Below, one piece after another: positions 11,625-23,300 of a stretch of 64,000 nucleotides of DNA. How positions within the stretch are numbered: the first letter of the stretch is position 1; every line of letters starts with the position of its first letter. The position numbers were made by a program, and so were the translations under genes. Source of the stretch: Zingiber officinale (lineage: Eukaryota > Streptophyta > Magnoliopsida > Zingiberales > Zingiberaceae); the NCBI RefSeq assembly GCF_018446385.1, contig NC_055996.1, positions 125,957,750 through 126,021,749 on the forward strand, written 5' to 3'. The notes below the pieces were generated by a model. That model worked only from the letters and a program-made list of their open reading frames with translations, searched no databases and was not told where the DNA came from.

Positions 11625-12470
11625 TGTAAGTACCCAAAGGTAATTTTGATGTGATCAATCAAGTAAAGTTAGGTCATGTTGGTATTTAACCCCTGTGTCT
11701 AAGTGTGCAGGAACTTAGGAGCACAGGAAGTCGAATGAAAGACGCAGCTAGCGAGAAGGACGGCGCGAGAGAGAGACGACGAGCTAGGTGCATCCGAGAA
11801 ACGAGGTGCTGCGGAAGAGTATGCGGGCGAACGAGAAAGAGGTGCGCAGCGTTTCCAAGGGACGAGAAGCCGAAGTAGAAGTTTGTTCGAAGGCCGGAAG
11901 TTGGGCTCGAGTGAGCCCTATTCCGGATGGTCGAGATCACCCAAGCGGAGCCGGAGCCAGAAGATCCAGACCCAAGCAAGCAAAGTCGGAGCGGAAGAAC
12001 CCGGACCAAATAGTTAATATGATGTTAACTTGGGTTCGGGCGTCCGTAGCAAGATTTTATTCGGAATGTGACGTGGTGTGTTCAAGTGCGACAAGGATAA
12101 AGGTTTATCCCCTCCTAGGCGCCTGAAACCCTCCAGACGCCCTAACTAGGACTATAAATACAACTCTGGTCTCAGAAGGCCAGGAGAACACTTGTAATTC
12201 ATTTCTTTTCAATCTTGTTCTGTAACTAAGTGCTTTAATTGTTGTAAAGAGGCTTCTCCGCTTGAAGGAGAGTTTTGTGTCCTTTCATCTTCCTTGGATT
12301 AACAATCTCCCTGGTTGTAACTAAGTAAACCCTTCGTGCCTCTTTTTTTTTAATCTCATATTTTTGTTTATGCAAGTGTTAGATTTATTAAAACTATAAA
12401 AATTCGAGAAAGGTTTGTTATTATTTGCAAGGTCATTCACCCCCTTTAGTCGGCCGCCAAGGATCTAACA
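11625..12470 (+). mobile_element. Solo LTR, family D, TSD GAAAG
   Basis: An 846-bp LTR runs from TGTAAGTACC to GGATCTAACA. It is flanked by perfect 5-bp target duplications GAAAG at 11620-11624 and 12471-12475, and the host array resumes in register on the far side. It is the same family as 2001-2880 (880 bp). A solo LTR arises by recombination between the two LTRs of a complete element, which removes the coding part. Confidence 0.92.
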
Positions 12471-12949
12471 GAAAGTCTTGGTAAGTGAAGCTAGACAGAT
12501 GTGAAAGTTCTGGGGAATGAAGTCAGACAGTTGGAAAGTCCCGGTGAGTGAAGTCGGGCAGTGGGAAGTCCCAATAAGTGAAGTCGGATAGTGAGCAAAC
12601 TCTGGTGAGTGAAGTCAGGTGGGAAAATCCTAGTGAGTGAAGTTAGGTAATGAAAAGACCTAGTGAGTGAAGTTGTACATTGGGAAATTCAGGTGGCTAA
12701 AAGGTTGACCGAACACCTAGTGTTTAGAAGTCCAAGTGGATCATGGAGAACCGAACATTTGGCATGAGGAGAAAAGTCCAAATGGATCAAATGATTGACC
12801 GTACACTTAGTGGAGAAGTCCCAGTAGGTCAAAGTGACTGGATGCTAGGTAATACAGAATTTCAATATATCACGGTTGACCGGATGTTAGGCAAGGAACC
12901 CTAAGACTCGAGTTTAGCAACTAGGGTTGCCAAATCAATTAGGGTGGCA

Positions 12950-13360
12950 GAGCTTAAGTGATTAAACTCCCACGTAATTGATTAAGCAATTTAAGCTGAA
13001 GCTTAATCGCTTAAGGCTCAAAGTTACAACAACAGAATGCTGCTAAATTACTTAAGGTAAGCGATTCAACAGGCCTTAAGCGATCCGTGTGATCGCTTAA
13101 GATCCTATCTGTGAAGAAACAAAAAGGTGTTGAAATGATTACCTTAATCGTTTCAGCTGTGATAAGCAATTAAGCAGGAAAGCTTAATCGCTTACAACCT
13201 TTCTCACAATCGAGTAAAAAGGAGCAGAATCAATTAGGCTAATTGATTACGCCCCTCTTAAGTGATTGAGGTAATCGCTTAAGGTTCAACAATATAGCCT
13301 TTCTGAGCACATTGCTGACGTGGTAATCGATTAAGAGATTCTTAAGCGATTAAGGGACCC
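12950..13360. repeat. Palindrome cluster, TTAAGCGATTAAG / TAATCGATTA type
   Basis: About fifteen short words such as GCTTAATCGCTTAAG, CTTAAGCGATCC, GTAATCGATTAAG and TAAGCGATTAAG occur in both orientations with irregular spacing. Individual words are palindromic or pair with a neighbour. The cluster occupies the same relative place (between the hairpin arrays and the LTR end) as the GGATCGATCC cluster in element C. Confidence 0.75.
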
Positions 13361-13817
13361 GAGGTAATTCTAGAAAAGGGTTTTTCGTAAATGTTCTTCA
13401 CAGAGTTTTCGACACCAGTTCTTAAGATTTGGTGGAGACAAATGTTACTGTATTTCCCACCTTCAAGAGGCATTCCAAGGCAAGAAAAACTCAAGCAAAT
13501 CAAGATTCAAAGTGCTAAGTCATGTTTCAATTTGTATTTAAGTTTGTTTCTTTGTTTCGAGTTGTATTGTTGTTCTTGAGCTTATACGAGGCTTCTCCAC
13601 CTCCGAATTATTCCTGAGAATGAGCTCTTTCACAGTGTATGTGTAAGAGAGGTTGGATCCTTGGATTAGTCATCTCAAGAAAGTAGATACCAAATAAATC
13701 CTTGTGTTATCATTGGAGAGTTCTTCGCTTCAAATATTCCATTCTAACTCATCTTCGTCGAAGTGAGAGAAGCTATTCATCTCCCCACCACCCCCAAGCA
13801 CCCCTTGGTCCTAACAC

Positions 13818-14356
13818 TTCGCTGGGGTAATGAGTGGAAACCCAACACATGAATCGAATAGTGATAACCCAACCATGCTATTTAGAGATTTCAACATTCG
13901 AGACACCTATGATTAATTACTCCAACTTATTTTGGTGGACAAAAATATACGACCTATAAAATGGGTATAGAGTGAGCAATGACTCTTAATGATTCCTATA
14001 CCATAGAGGGTATAATGAGGTATTGTAAGATATTTTTGATAGGATATTACCTATATAAGTTTGAAATAAGGGTTGTTTTAAAATTCTAAATTAGACTTGT
14101 GAATCTCAAGTGTAGTCCATAGTTAAAATTTAACTATTGCCATGACAATCATTAAAAGCCTAGGGGGTTATTGTGTATATATGATTTTCTTAATTTACAC
14201 TAAAGATTAAACAATTAAAGATATAGTTCATTAGACATTCAAGTAAATTCGATCATATTTTACTAAGAAAGGTTCAAAGTCATAAGTTATATCTACTGTT
14301 GCAAATATTTTCTGCTAAACTTAAAACTTATCAATATTTCCCTTCATGTAAGGAAT
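13818..14356. other. Unassigned AT-rich sequence
   Basis: Lies between the end of LTR family E and the second family-I LTR. No gene, motif or clear repeat boundary was recognised. Confidence 0.35.
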
Positions 14357-15341
14357 GGTTAGAAAATTGATTTTCATAACCAAAAAATTGAATATGGACA
14401 TGGACGAATCAATTTTTCAAGTGAAAGAGAAATTAATATTTAAGATTAGTCGAATAATGAAGGATTGATCTGGTATAATCGGAAGAAAGTATCATCTCAC
14501 ATAAGAGTTAGGTTCAAAATTAAGAAATTAATCAATATTAATTTTGATCTAAACTAAATTAATCAATTAATTAATTAAAACAATAATTGATTATAAATTA
14601 ATAAATAATCAATTAATGATTTAGCCTTTGACATATTCTATCTTAATTAAACCATTAACTAATTGCTCATTGTTGGTATATTTTATCAATCATATAAATA
14701 TACCCCAGGGTTATGGTGCAACAGTAAGACTATTCAATTATCTCCTAAATATTTACAGTTCAATTCTCAGCTACGGTGTATTTGTAAAGGATGGGTTGCC
14801 CGTCACAAGTACTTTCTGATTTATCATGATCGATAAAAAATTTATGTGAGGTCAAATCAGTCATCCTAAATTTAACGTTATTCAGCCTGATTACTTATTC
14901 AACCCTTAAATAATCTCTTCTTCTGGCTCAAAACACAACCAGAAATTACAAACATCACAAGGAGCACAAGTTGTTTCTTACACAAAACACAAGGAATTAC
15001 AAACATCACAAGGAGCACACGTAGTGAGCTTTCTTCTCTTCCTCTGCTCGCTGAAAAAGTTTCAAGATTTTAAAAGTTGGCTGGAATTGAAAATTTAGTG
15101 TTAATATTTTGAAGTACTTGGATAAGAGAGTATGTTAATGTTAAGAAAAAAACAGGTTTAGCCTTCGTCTCGACTTTAAATCTCTTATCCGAAGGAATAA
15201 ATTTACACAAAAAATTGTGTCAAGATCTGAGGTGTTCGACAACTAACAATATTAAGTCGGTGACCGACAAGATTAAGTTAGTGATGATAAAACCAAGAAG
15301 GATCTGTTGAGAAAATAAAAGGGACTAAATCTACGTTGCCA
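14357..15341 (+). mobile_element. Decayed Copia-type LTR, family I, copy 2
   Basis: Partner of 7227-8449 in the same orientation, with shared words through U3, leader and end (for example GAAAGTATCATCTCACAT against the matching block near 7350, and GTTCGACAACTAACAATATTAAG against GTTCGACGACCGACAATATC). It lacks the long inverted repeat and instead has a SINE-like insertion at about 14712-14875. The two copies are far too diverged to be the LTR pair of a recent element. Confidence 0.55.
14712..14875 (+). repeat. SINE-like repeat, copy 1
   Basis: This segment resembles 37465-37680 and 38088-38290. It has a box-A-like GGTGCAACAGTAAG, a box-B-like AGTTCAATTCTC about 35 bases on, then GATTTATCATGATCGATAAAAAATTTAT and a tail with GGTCAAATCAGTCATC. 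The arrangement fits a tRNA-derived SINE. No poly-A tail or target duplication could be fixed. Confidence 0.45.
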
Positions 15342-15959
15342 TACCAAAGTTGCCCGGACTATTAGATCAACATAGACAATTTCTAACAATAGAATGAGTA
15401 TCCAAATTTGAGATAAGTTCAGCAAGATGTCACATAAGAAATACTCAACATAAAATTAATTCTGTTGAAAGTTTTTAATATCAAATTAGGTCAATGGATG
15501 AGAATTTGTTATATCTCCATGAATTTCATGGTAAATCGTTGAAATCCTCATTTCAGGTGGCAAAGTTGCAAACCCCCAACGATGAGTATTTGGACTCATT
15601 CGATCCAAAATAATGGAACAGGTGATCAATTACTCCTCCATTATGACCATCAGTTTGCTTTATTATTTCCTAGTACATTTCGAAGCCTATAAATATAATG
15701 AGCTTGCAATAATACAAGTTTATTGCACCCAAAGAGCAAAGTTGAACAGCACGAATAACGTGGATGGTATTTGGACAGAATCTAGCTATAGATATTGTCG
15801 TATTATACGTTGAATTTACATGATAGATACATGTCTCCGAAGATCTTTACACTGCAAGCCCAGCTAAAGTAAATAGGCAAGAACTCATCCCTTTCAGCTT
15901 AAACAACAAAAAAAATGAAGACATGCAGTTGACAGAATCCTAGGACCTAGAGGTCCAAC
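15342..15959. other. 3' flank of the Aux/IAA gene
   Basis: No coding feature is visible. An AATAAA poly(A) signal on the minus strand at 15719-15724 lies about 240 bases after the Aux/IAA stop codon and is a fair candidate for its 3' end processing. The short open frame at 15613-15813 is unsupported. Confidence 0.45.
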
Positions 15960-17279
15960 TCAAGGCACATTTGCTCTTGCCTTTCTCCCTCTTCCTGAAA
16001 CAAACACATTTACTGATGATGCAGAGAGATCACAGCTCTTCAAAACTCGTAGTCTCTTGGCCGAGGAAACAAACATTCTACAAGTAGCAAAGGGGGGTCA
16101 ATAGAGCTTCATTCAGTATTAGTTGCGGCTAGTCAATTTCTTTGTCATGTTAACTACTTTGGATTGTTAAACATAAACACACAACCATGGCTGGTGATAA
16201 AAGACTTACTCCCATGGAACATCACCAACCAGCATCTCGTCCCCTTCATCGTCTTCGTAAACCAGAGTGTTTTCCCCACGGCCATCTAATAAGCCAGTAG
16301 TAATCACAAGTTTTTCTGCAGCAAAGAAAGAAAGCTTCCTTGGGTCAGCATGGGCTTATTTAACAAAGGAAATGGAGTTTGTACCTGCCATGAGGTCTCG
16401 GAAGAGATCGTCAACAGCCATTGAGAGCTTATCGTAGCTATCATATGCCAACAAGTCTACTTTTCTTCCAATGGGTATGCCATCCATGTTAATTTTCACA
16501 AACAGGCATTTCCTCTCATTCTCGCACTTCTTTAGAACTTCGGAGTTCCCATTTTGAAACTCAATCGGCAATTTAGCAGCTCCAGCAAGATTCTTTCTGG
16601 ATGAGCGGATGGGAGGCCAACCAACAACAGGTGCTGGCATAATTCTGCTCAACGAGAGATTAGAGAACTTAGTTGACTGTTAAACGCCACTAAGAAGTAC
16701 CCAAAACTTTAAAGAATTTATAATCTATACAAAACATATTGCTTGCTTCTTTTGAAGGAAAGAAGTGGAAGATGGGTTGCATCGTGTTGCTACCTTGAAT
16801 GAGAATCGATTTGCACTATAGTGGAATTCTTGGACTTCCCCACAAGGCTCTGCTGCTGCTGCTGCTCTGTGTTTCCATTTGTTTTCTGAAATGAATCTGT
16901 TCCTTTGCCCTGCGATTGGCGGAATCCAAGCTGTTTGTGCTGGCGAAAAGCTAAGCAAATGACATGGTAAGCGATGATTCGGATTCCACGGGACACGAAG
17001 AACATTTTAATGGAAGAGCATATTTGATTGAGTACCTTCCGTTTTGGAAACAACTGGACTCGTTGAGCCTCTTTTGGTTGCAGAGGAAGCAGCAACGTAG
17101 TTGCTCTTGGGAAGCTTGGAGATGTGTCCGAGAGAGAGAGAAGGATCAATAGGAAGCTCTCTCTTCTCCTGCACCGCCGACCAGTGTTCACCTCCAGGGA
17201 GGCCAAGCCTTAGTTCTAGCTTTTCGTCCACAGCGGCGGCGTAGGTGTTCCATTCTCCACGTTTATACTCCTCCGCCAT
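15960..17279 (-). CDS. Aux/IAA auxin-response repressor
   Basis: Aux/IAA proteins sit on auxin response factors, recruit TOPLESS corepressors and are degraded when auxin joins them to TIR1/AFB. Five minus-strand exons give 294 residues: 17279-17036, 16950-16794, 16644-16385, 16315-16210 and 16077-15960. All junctions are GT-AG and the phases (1, 2, 1, 2) chain correctly. Domain I is LELRLGLPGG near residue 20 (EAR repression motif). Domain II, the degron, is VVGWPPIRSSRKN near residue 140. The PB1 interaction domain follows: FVKINMDGIPIGRKVDL (domain III with its basic face), then YEDDEGDEMLVGDVPWEMF (acidic face) and KRLRVLK. The tail ends GRGRKARANVP. Exon 2 encodes five consecutive Gln. 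The start is the ATG of MAEEYKRGEW; an in-frame ATG 21 codons upstream is less likely. It resembles the IAA18/26/28 group, which is inference. Confidence 0.95.
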
Positions 17280-18047
17280 TGCCTCTCGATCAGACGATAG
17301 ACAAAATGAGACGAAAACGATCGCACCTTTCTCCCTGCCCACCCTCCACCAAAGGGGAAGAAAGAAGAAAGTTTAGCAAGGGAAAGGGAACGCCACAAAA
17401 GGACGAAGAACGATCACAAGAACCACAGGAAAGAAAAGCAGTGAAACAGAGCAGAGAATAGCGCTCGCCCTCCTCGCGTTTCTCCCACTCGCCAAGCTTG
17501 CTCAATCTCCGAGGACACCAAACCATAAGCAAAGAAACGTTAAACCCGCACAGAAAACCCCCGAAAGTAACCATCCATATCAGCAAAAAGAGATTTTGGT
17601 CACATGTGGAGACAAAAGGCCACCTGCTTTTTTTTGCTCAACTCAACAGTGTGCTTTGGTCTCCGTGCAGACTGTTTGTTCCAGAGAACCTATCCTTGTG
17701 CCCTTGTCCCCTCGCGGCAGAGTTTGTGATCATAAAAGGGAATGAGAAGTGAGAAGCGACAACAGAATCGATGGCAGGAAGCGGAAGCGGATAAGAAAAG
17801 TGGAGGAGTGCTTGGCTGACGGAAGTCGAGGACAGCGGAAGCAAGGCGTGCTCTAGATGGAAACAAGAGCACGCTGGCCGAAGCAGAAGACGAAGCAGAA
17901 AGAGTTTTTGTTGCAACTCTCTCAGGCTCAGCGACGGTTCATGGGAATAAGCAAAAGGTACTTTTACAGAGGAAAAGACAAAGTATAAATTAATTTACAA
18001 CTTATATATATATTAAAATTTATTGTATTCATAGAAATTTAGGTGAG
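17280..18047. other. Upstream region of Aux/IAA, no second gene seen
   Basis: About 650 bases of mixed, partly GA-rich sequence that should hold the leader and promoter of the minus-strand Aux/IAA gene, followed by AT-rich DNA. Open frames on both strands here are short and lack family motifs. Confidence 0.4.
17609..17614 (-). promoter_or_regulatory. Canonical auxin response element TGTCTC
   Basis: TGTCTC reads on the gene's own strand about 330 bases upstream of the Aux/IAA start codon. Auxin response factors bind this word, and Aux/IAA genes are usually auxin-induced, giving negative feedback. A six-base word occurs often by chance; its position in the expected promoter is the only support. 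Confidence 0.4.
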
Positions 18048-18488
18048 GGGTACAAATGAATTGGGTCGTTCGTGAGCTGTTCAATTCGATCAAAGTTCCA
18101 CTTGCGCTTGGAGTTAAATCAAGCTCGAGCTGAGCTCGGAGTTAATCGAACTTGAGCTGACTTATTTAATATTCGAACTGAGCTCGAGTCCATTTAATAC
18201 TGACTCGATGGCTTATAATTCAGTATTTTTAATATTCAAAATAATTTATATTTTAAAACTAAATAATAAATTAAGAATGTGTTTATGGTTAATCTATTTT
18301 TTTAGGTAAGTAGAGGTTGAATATTCAAATTCTATCTTATACAATTTACTGTTTTGAGTGAACTCGAGCCCATAGTTAAATGGCTGAGCTTGAGTTCAGA
18401 TTTAAAAACTCGTTCGAACCGAATCGAACCTCTTTAATTTTCACGAACTCAAGCCGACTCGAGCTCGGTTGGCTCATTTACACTCTAG
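18048..18488. mobile_element. MITE-like repeat with GAGCTCGAG-rich interior
   Basis: The ends form an imperfect inverted pair: GTACAAATGAATTGGGTCG on the left against AGAGTGTAAATGAGCCAACC, read inwards from the right. The interior has many GCTCGAGCTGAGCTCG-like words. This resembles the small non-autonomous DNA elements with GTGTAAATGAGCC ends common in plants, from memory. The flanks on both sides share about 40 bases (AATTTACAACTT, TATATATATTAAAATTTATT), more than a normal target duplication. Confidence 0.5.
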
Positions 18489-18511
18489 TTTAGGTTAAAA
18501 TTAATTTACAA

Positions 18512-18515
<4 letters not shown>

Positions 18516-18578
<63 letters not shown>
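18516..18578. repeat. (TA)n microsatellite, about 31 units
   Basis: An uninterrupted TA dinucleotide run of 63 bases within one of the two AT-rich direct-repeat flanks around the MITE-like element. Length is likely to vary between individuals and may be misassembled. Confidence 0.95.
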
Positions 18579-18583
<5 letters not shown>

Positions 18584-20353
18584 TTTATTTTATTTTAGAT
18601 CAGATATTGTACCTGAAATGTTGGTTATATACTATGATGCTCTAATTTTATTTAAAAATTATTATTGTGCTAATTTTTAATAAAATAATATAATTAATTT
18701 ATACATGTTTATAAAGATTATAATTTAAAATATGAATTAGAATATAATGTAATGAAACATAAAATATTATATTAGTAGAATAGTGATTGAAAATTTACAA
18801 TTTTTATTAAGAGAATGAGCAAACACAATAATCCTTAAATTGGATAAGAACTTGAGAAGTATTTTAAAACACCTTTTGATTTTAGTGACAAAAAAGACTC
18901 AAACAAAAATTTCATTCTCCCTATCGTAACAAAGAAATTTTAACTTATCCTATCAATTGGTGTTGTTAAATAAGATAGATCCATTATTTTAATAAATATG
19001 TACTTATATTTATTTCACCATATATTAAAAAAAGATAGATCTATTATTTTAACATCTATTATTTTAACAACTCCAAGTACTGAATCCATGGATATCAAAA
19101 AAGATAAATACAAATATATATATATATATAGTCATCAGTTTCTAAAAATCGATCCCTTACTACACCCTAAGGAATAGATGATAATATTAATTAAAAAAAT
19201 AGATCTGTTACTTTAATGATCCCCTAGTGTCGATTCCTGAAAATTGACTCTTAGTCATTACGTTAAAGATGTCATGCGCCCACCATTTGCGCTACGCCCT
19301 AGGAGTTAGATGATAACATTAAAAAAATATAGATCTGCTACATTAACTAGTTAACCTAGTGCCGACCCCACGAATAAGAAAAGAGATACATGCATGTACA
19401 TAAGCTGTACGATGAATAAATCTCAAATCGTCAATTCTTAAGAATCATACTCTGATCATTACTAGTTGTGATTTAAATGATACTAATTATCAGACAGTTG
19501 AATTCTAAGAAGTTCCATTTTGATGATAAAAAATCAGAAATTATGAGTACTAATTTCTAAGCACACTGACATTTAAAATTTTCAATAGCAAATTCAACAC
19601 CTAATGAGCATGTCCATGAGTTTCATAAGAATTGTCCAGTGAGAGTAGAAGAAAAGAAATGGTTAGTAAAACCATGAAGAAAGTGCAAATATCTTCAAGC
19701 ATGAAGAGAGCAAGGTCAAGGACGTGTTAAGGCTATAAATAGAATTATAAATAAATTAATTATTCATAATTTACTAAAATACATTTATATTCATTCAATT
19801 TTATTCATAAGCAATATTTATAATCACTATCTATGAATAAAATTTATAAAACACATTCACTAACAAAGTATTTATTAAACTTCTAAAAAAGACGAAGATG
19901 TGTTCAAAATAAACAAACTTATAATATCATATTCATTAACCAACTAAATAAATTTAAAAATATAAAAAATTTAACAACTAAACAAATCAAACTCGTAAAA
20001 AAAATTAAACCAAACTCAAATAATCATTTCAATCGCTTAATTTATTTTAAACTCAACTTAGCAAGTAATTTTAAACTACACAAAATTTTGCATTAGCTTA
20101 ACTAATTTAAATCCCTAGCAATAAATACACACCTTGAAAAATCTATCAATTTAGAGTGTCATTAATTAAAGTATGGCCTATGTCAAAGTTATAAAAGAGT
20201 TTAATGTGCTTGAGTTTCATTACATCTCGAAAATAAATAAATCTTAATGCCTCCAAACTGAGAGCATTTAAATGTTCACAGTAGTTTTGCCTAAATGAAT
20301 GCACCGTCCATTTGAAATTTCTCAACCAAAAATAAGAGAAATGTGAATTAGCT
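18579..20353. other. AT-rich intergenic region
   Basis: No gene was recognised. A diverged unit on ATAGATCT(A/G)TTA and GATGATAA(T/C)ATTAA is repeated about three times between 18960 and 19370. The part next to 20353 should include the RPS24 3' untranslated region. Confidence 0.4.
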
Positions 20354-23300
20354 CTATTTCTTCTTTCCAGACTTAGCAGCATCTCCAGCCTTTGTCTAAA
20401 CATGACAAAAATAAAGGTAAATCACTTTTCAAATTACTCAAAAACTAATCAAGCAATTAAGCTATTCTGCTACACTAATGCTTATTCAAAACTCAATTTT
20501 CTTAGTTAACTAGTTTAGCTCACCTTCTTGACCCCTCGAATTTTCTTTGTCCTGTTCTTCCTTTCCTTCATCTGCTTCCTTGATTTCTCAACCTTCGTGG
20601 CAAGCCCATTCTGTCGAAAATAAAAAATATCAACCATCATGAACCCTAGTTCAGAAATTAGGTATGAAGTAGAACCAGAATACATTTTTTTAATAAAAAT
20701 AACATTAACATAGTTTCTGCTTGTTGTATACTAACTAATTCCTTTAAAAAAAACAAAGCTGACATTTATTTTATTGTATAATCATGCCATTACAATGTGA
20801 GCAAAATCAAGCATTCTAACCAAATCTTATCCCACTAGATGAGGTCAAACAATCTGACACGAACTAGAAATTCAAATCTATGAAATCAACACAATAAACA
20901 AGTTATTAACTATTTAACCAACAGAAAAGACAAACTAGACCCACCTTTTCCAATACACCACGTTTTTAAAAAGTGGATGCAGCATCATGCATTTGGAGAA
21001 GACGACCCAACCATTTAAGTCTCTAATCACTTAAAACCCTAACTCATTAGGCAGGATAGGCAATAGTTTATTTGTTTCTTGATATTGCATACAGGATCAC
21101 TTATTCTCTATGTAATATGGCCCAATGAGAAAAGGCAATACAACTGCTTATGCAAGCAACTATCTCAATTACTTTTTAGAACAATTTTTTTAGCCCCTTA
21201 AACTTGGCGGCTAGGCTGGACACGAAGGATTGGCTCGTTGCTCATTGAACCAGCCTATTGGGCATGTGCACAGGGCACATGCCAAGCAGCGGAGCATTTG
21301 GACAGCACGGGGCTGTCCAAGCCCAAGTCTGGCAGGAGGCAGACTTGGCAAGGCGTGGCATGCGCGCAAGGCGTGCCAAGCGAAGCGGCGGCGCGGGGCT
21401 GCCCAAGCCCAAGTCTTACCGGAGGAAGACTTGACTAAACAGCAAGCGTTAATATTGATGGATTGAGACTATGATCAACAATCATATCCCCTCGTTAGGC
21501 AGGATATGCAATAGTTTATTTGTTACTTGATTTTGCAGGATCACTTATTCTCCATGTAATATGGCAAAATGAAAAAAAAAGGCAATACAACTACCATGCA
21601 TGCAACTATCTAAATCACTTGCCCCACAAATTGGCGTAGTTGATACTTGTATGAGTATTTGATCTAATAGGTTTTTGAATCAATTCTCAATGAGTGGAAA
21701 ACGCTTTATTGGGTGTGTGACCTCCCCTATACAAATGGCTGCTGCGCTAGGGCAAAATGCCCTCCTTAATTTATCTGTCTATATCTTGCCGTGAAGCCAA
21801 CAGTACTAGGCCGCTTGAGATGAGCGATATCACATTTTGCTCCAACTATCTAAATCACTTTTTAGAACAATTTTTTTCAGTTTAATATGGATTAAATCTA
21901 TGATCAACAATCACATTCCATCCTTATCCTTAATTTGTGGTCTGTTAAACTGTTTAACCTACCACACATTATCATATGCATATCCAATGACACAACTATG
22001 ACATGCGCATTGAGATGCCAAAACAGAGATCCATCTATCTTGTTAGTGACCCTGTTTCTACTCTAACTAGAAACAACCATGTCATGAAAGAAGACCCAAT
22101 GAAGCATGAATAGCGCCTCCAAAAATCCATTTAAACCGGAAATAACGTAAAAGCAAACATTTAAGAAACATAATATAACACACGAAAATTTCAAGTAAAA
22201 CTGGCATCAAACAACTCCATGGGGACAAAACCACTAAAACATATACAGATTAACAATAAACCATATAAAAGTAGATAAGAAATGATATTTAACATTTTAA
22301 AAACAAAATGAAAATTCATGCATGAACAAAAATAGAAATGCAAAAAGAGGACAATGACAGTAGGCAACCAGGTGTCTAACAAATAGTATAGTGTTCAATG
22401 CAATACCAAGGCCATACAAATTGCAATCAAATAAAATATACGATCATAAACAAAACCCAATGAGATATTGAAGATTCTCTTAAGATGGTTGAACCATGCA
22501 GATTGCATCATGTTTATGTAGTTCATTATCTATCTAACATGCAACACCAAATTAAATCTTCAAATCACAAAAAAAAATTGGGACAAATTGATGAAGCAAA
22601 AGAGATAACTATCTCTCAGAGAAAAAAATAATCTCGCACAAAATCAAAAAGGAAAAATTATATTAACTGAAAACAGTTAATTCAAACAGCCTGGGCCATC
22701 TCCATATAAATAAAGTTTGAAGAAGAACTAGACCAAATTGTTCTCAGCAAAAATTCTGACATTGAAAAAAATACCAAAACAAAACAAATTGAAAGCAACT
22801 TTCAATAATGAGTTAATTCAACTACAAAGGAATAGAGGGGTGGTACTTAAACCACATTTTGCTTCATTTTTACCATTAATGACCAGTTAAAATATAATGA
22901 AGAATATTTAAGAACTGTCATGAAAGGAGCTCAAAGTCATTTCCAAAAAATCATTTTTGTCCTTGACACTTCTGCCTAAAATCAAGTAGAAGCAAGTGGC
23001 TTAGCCAAATGGGAGAGGAAAAATCCTCTTTACCCTCGAGAACCACACAGTCAAACTACACAATTGCCAGAGTTCCAGCTGGGGTTGTTCTTATTCTTCC
23101 TCACTTGCAAAGACTACTCATCCTAGCTTGCAACAACTGGCTCATCTTCGTTAGGTGTATCTAGGCAAGAGCCGATGGCAAGCACAGCCATGACGAAGGC
23201 TCAGGGGTAAATTGATACTTCAATTCTTCAGCACTGTTCTTTCTTTCTCTTACCCAAGTGACTAACTACTTTCCTTCCTCTTCTTACCTTCTTGCTCCTT

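Larger units (their letters stand above)
11110..13817 (+). mobile_element. Decayed Copia LTR, family E, interrupted by a solo LTR
   Basis: The organisation is the same as in the LTRs of element C. A diverged start is followed by tandem units on GAGTGAAGTCAGG (11395-11625 and 12475-12690), then units on GGTTGACCG with flanking paired stems (12690-12890), a palindrome cluster (12950-13360), GAGGCTTCTCCACC, GGATCCTTGGATTAGTCA and a C-rich tract before GGTCCTAACA ending at 13817. The left boundary is unclear. A solo family-D LTR at 11625-12470 splits the first array. Confidence 0.7.
21040..21930. repeat. Tandem duplication in RPS24 intron 3
   Basis: Two diverged copies of one intron segment follow each other. 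Copy 1 starts TTAGGCAGGATAGGCAATAG near 21048 and copy 2 TTAGGCAGGATATGCAATAG near 21496. Both continue through TTTATTTGTT, AGGATCACTTATTCTC, GCAACTATCT and TTTTTAGAACAATTTTTTT to TATGATCAACAATCA. Copy 1 is broken by the GC-rich insertion (21190-21447) and copy 2 by the SINE (21621-21842). Confidence 0.75.
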
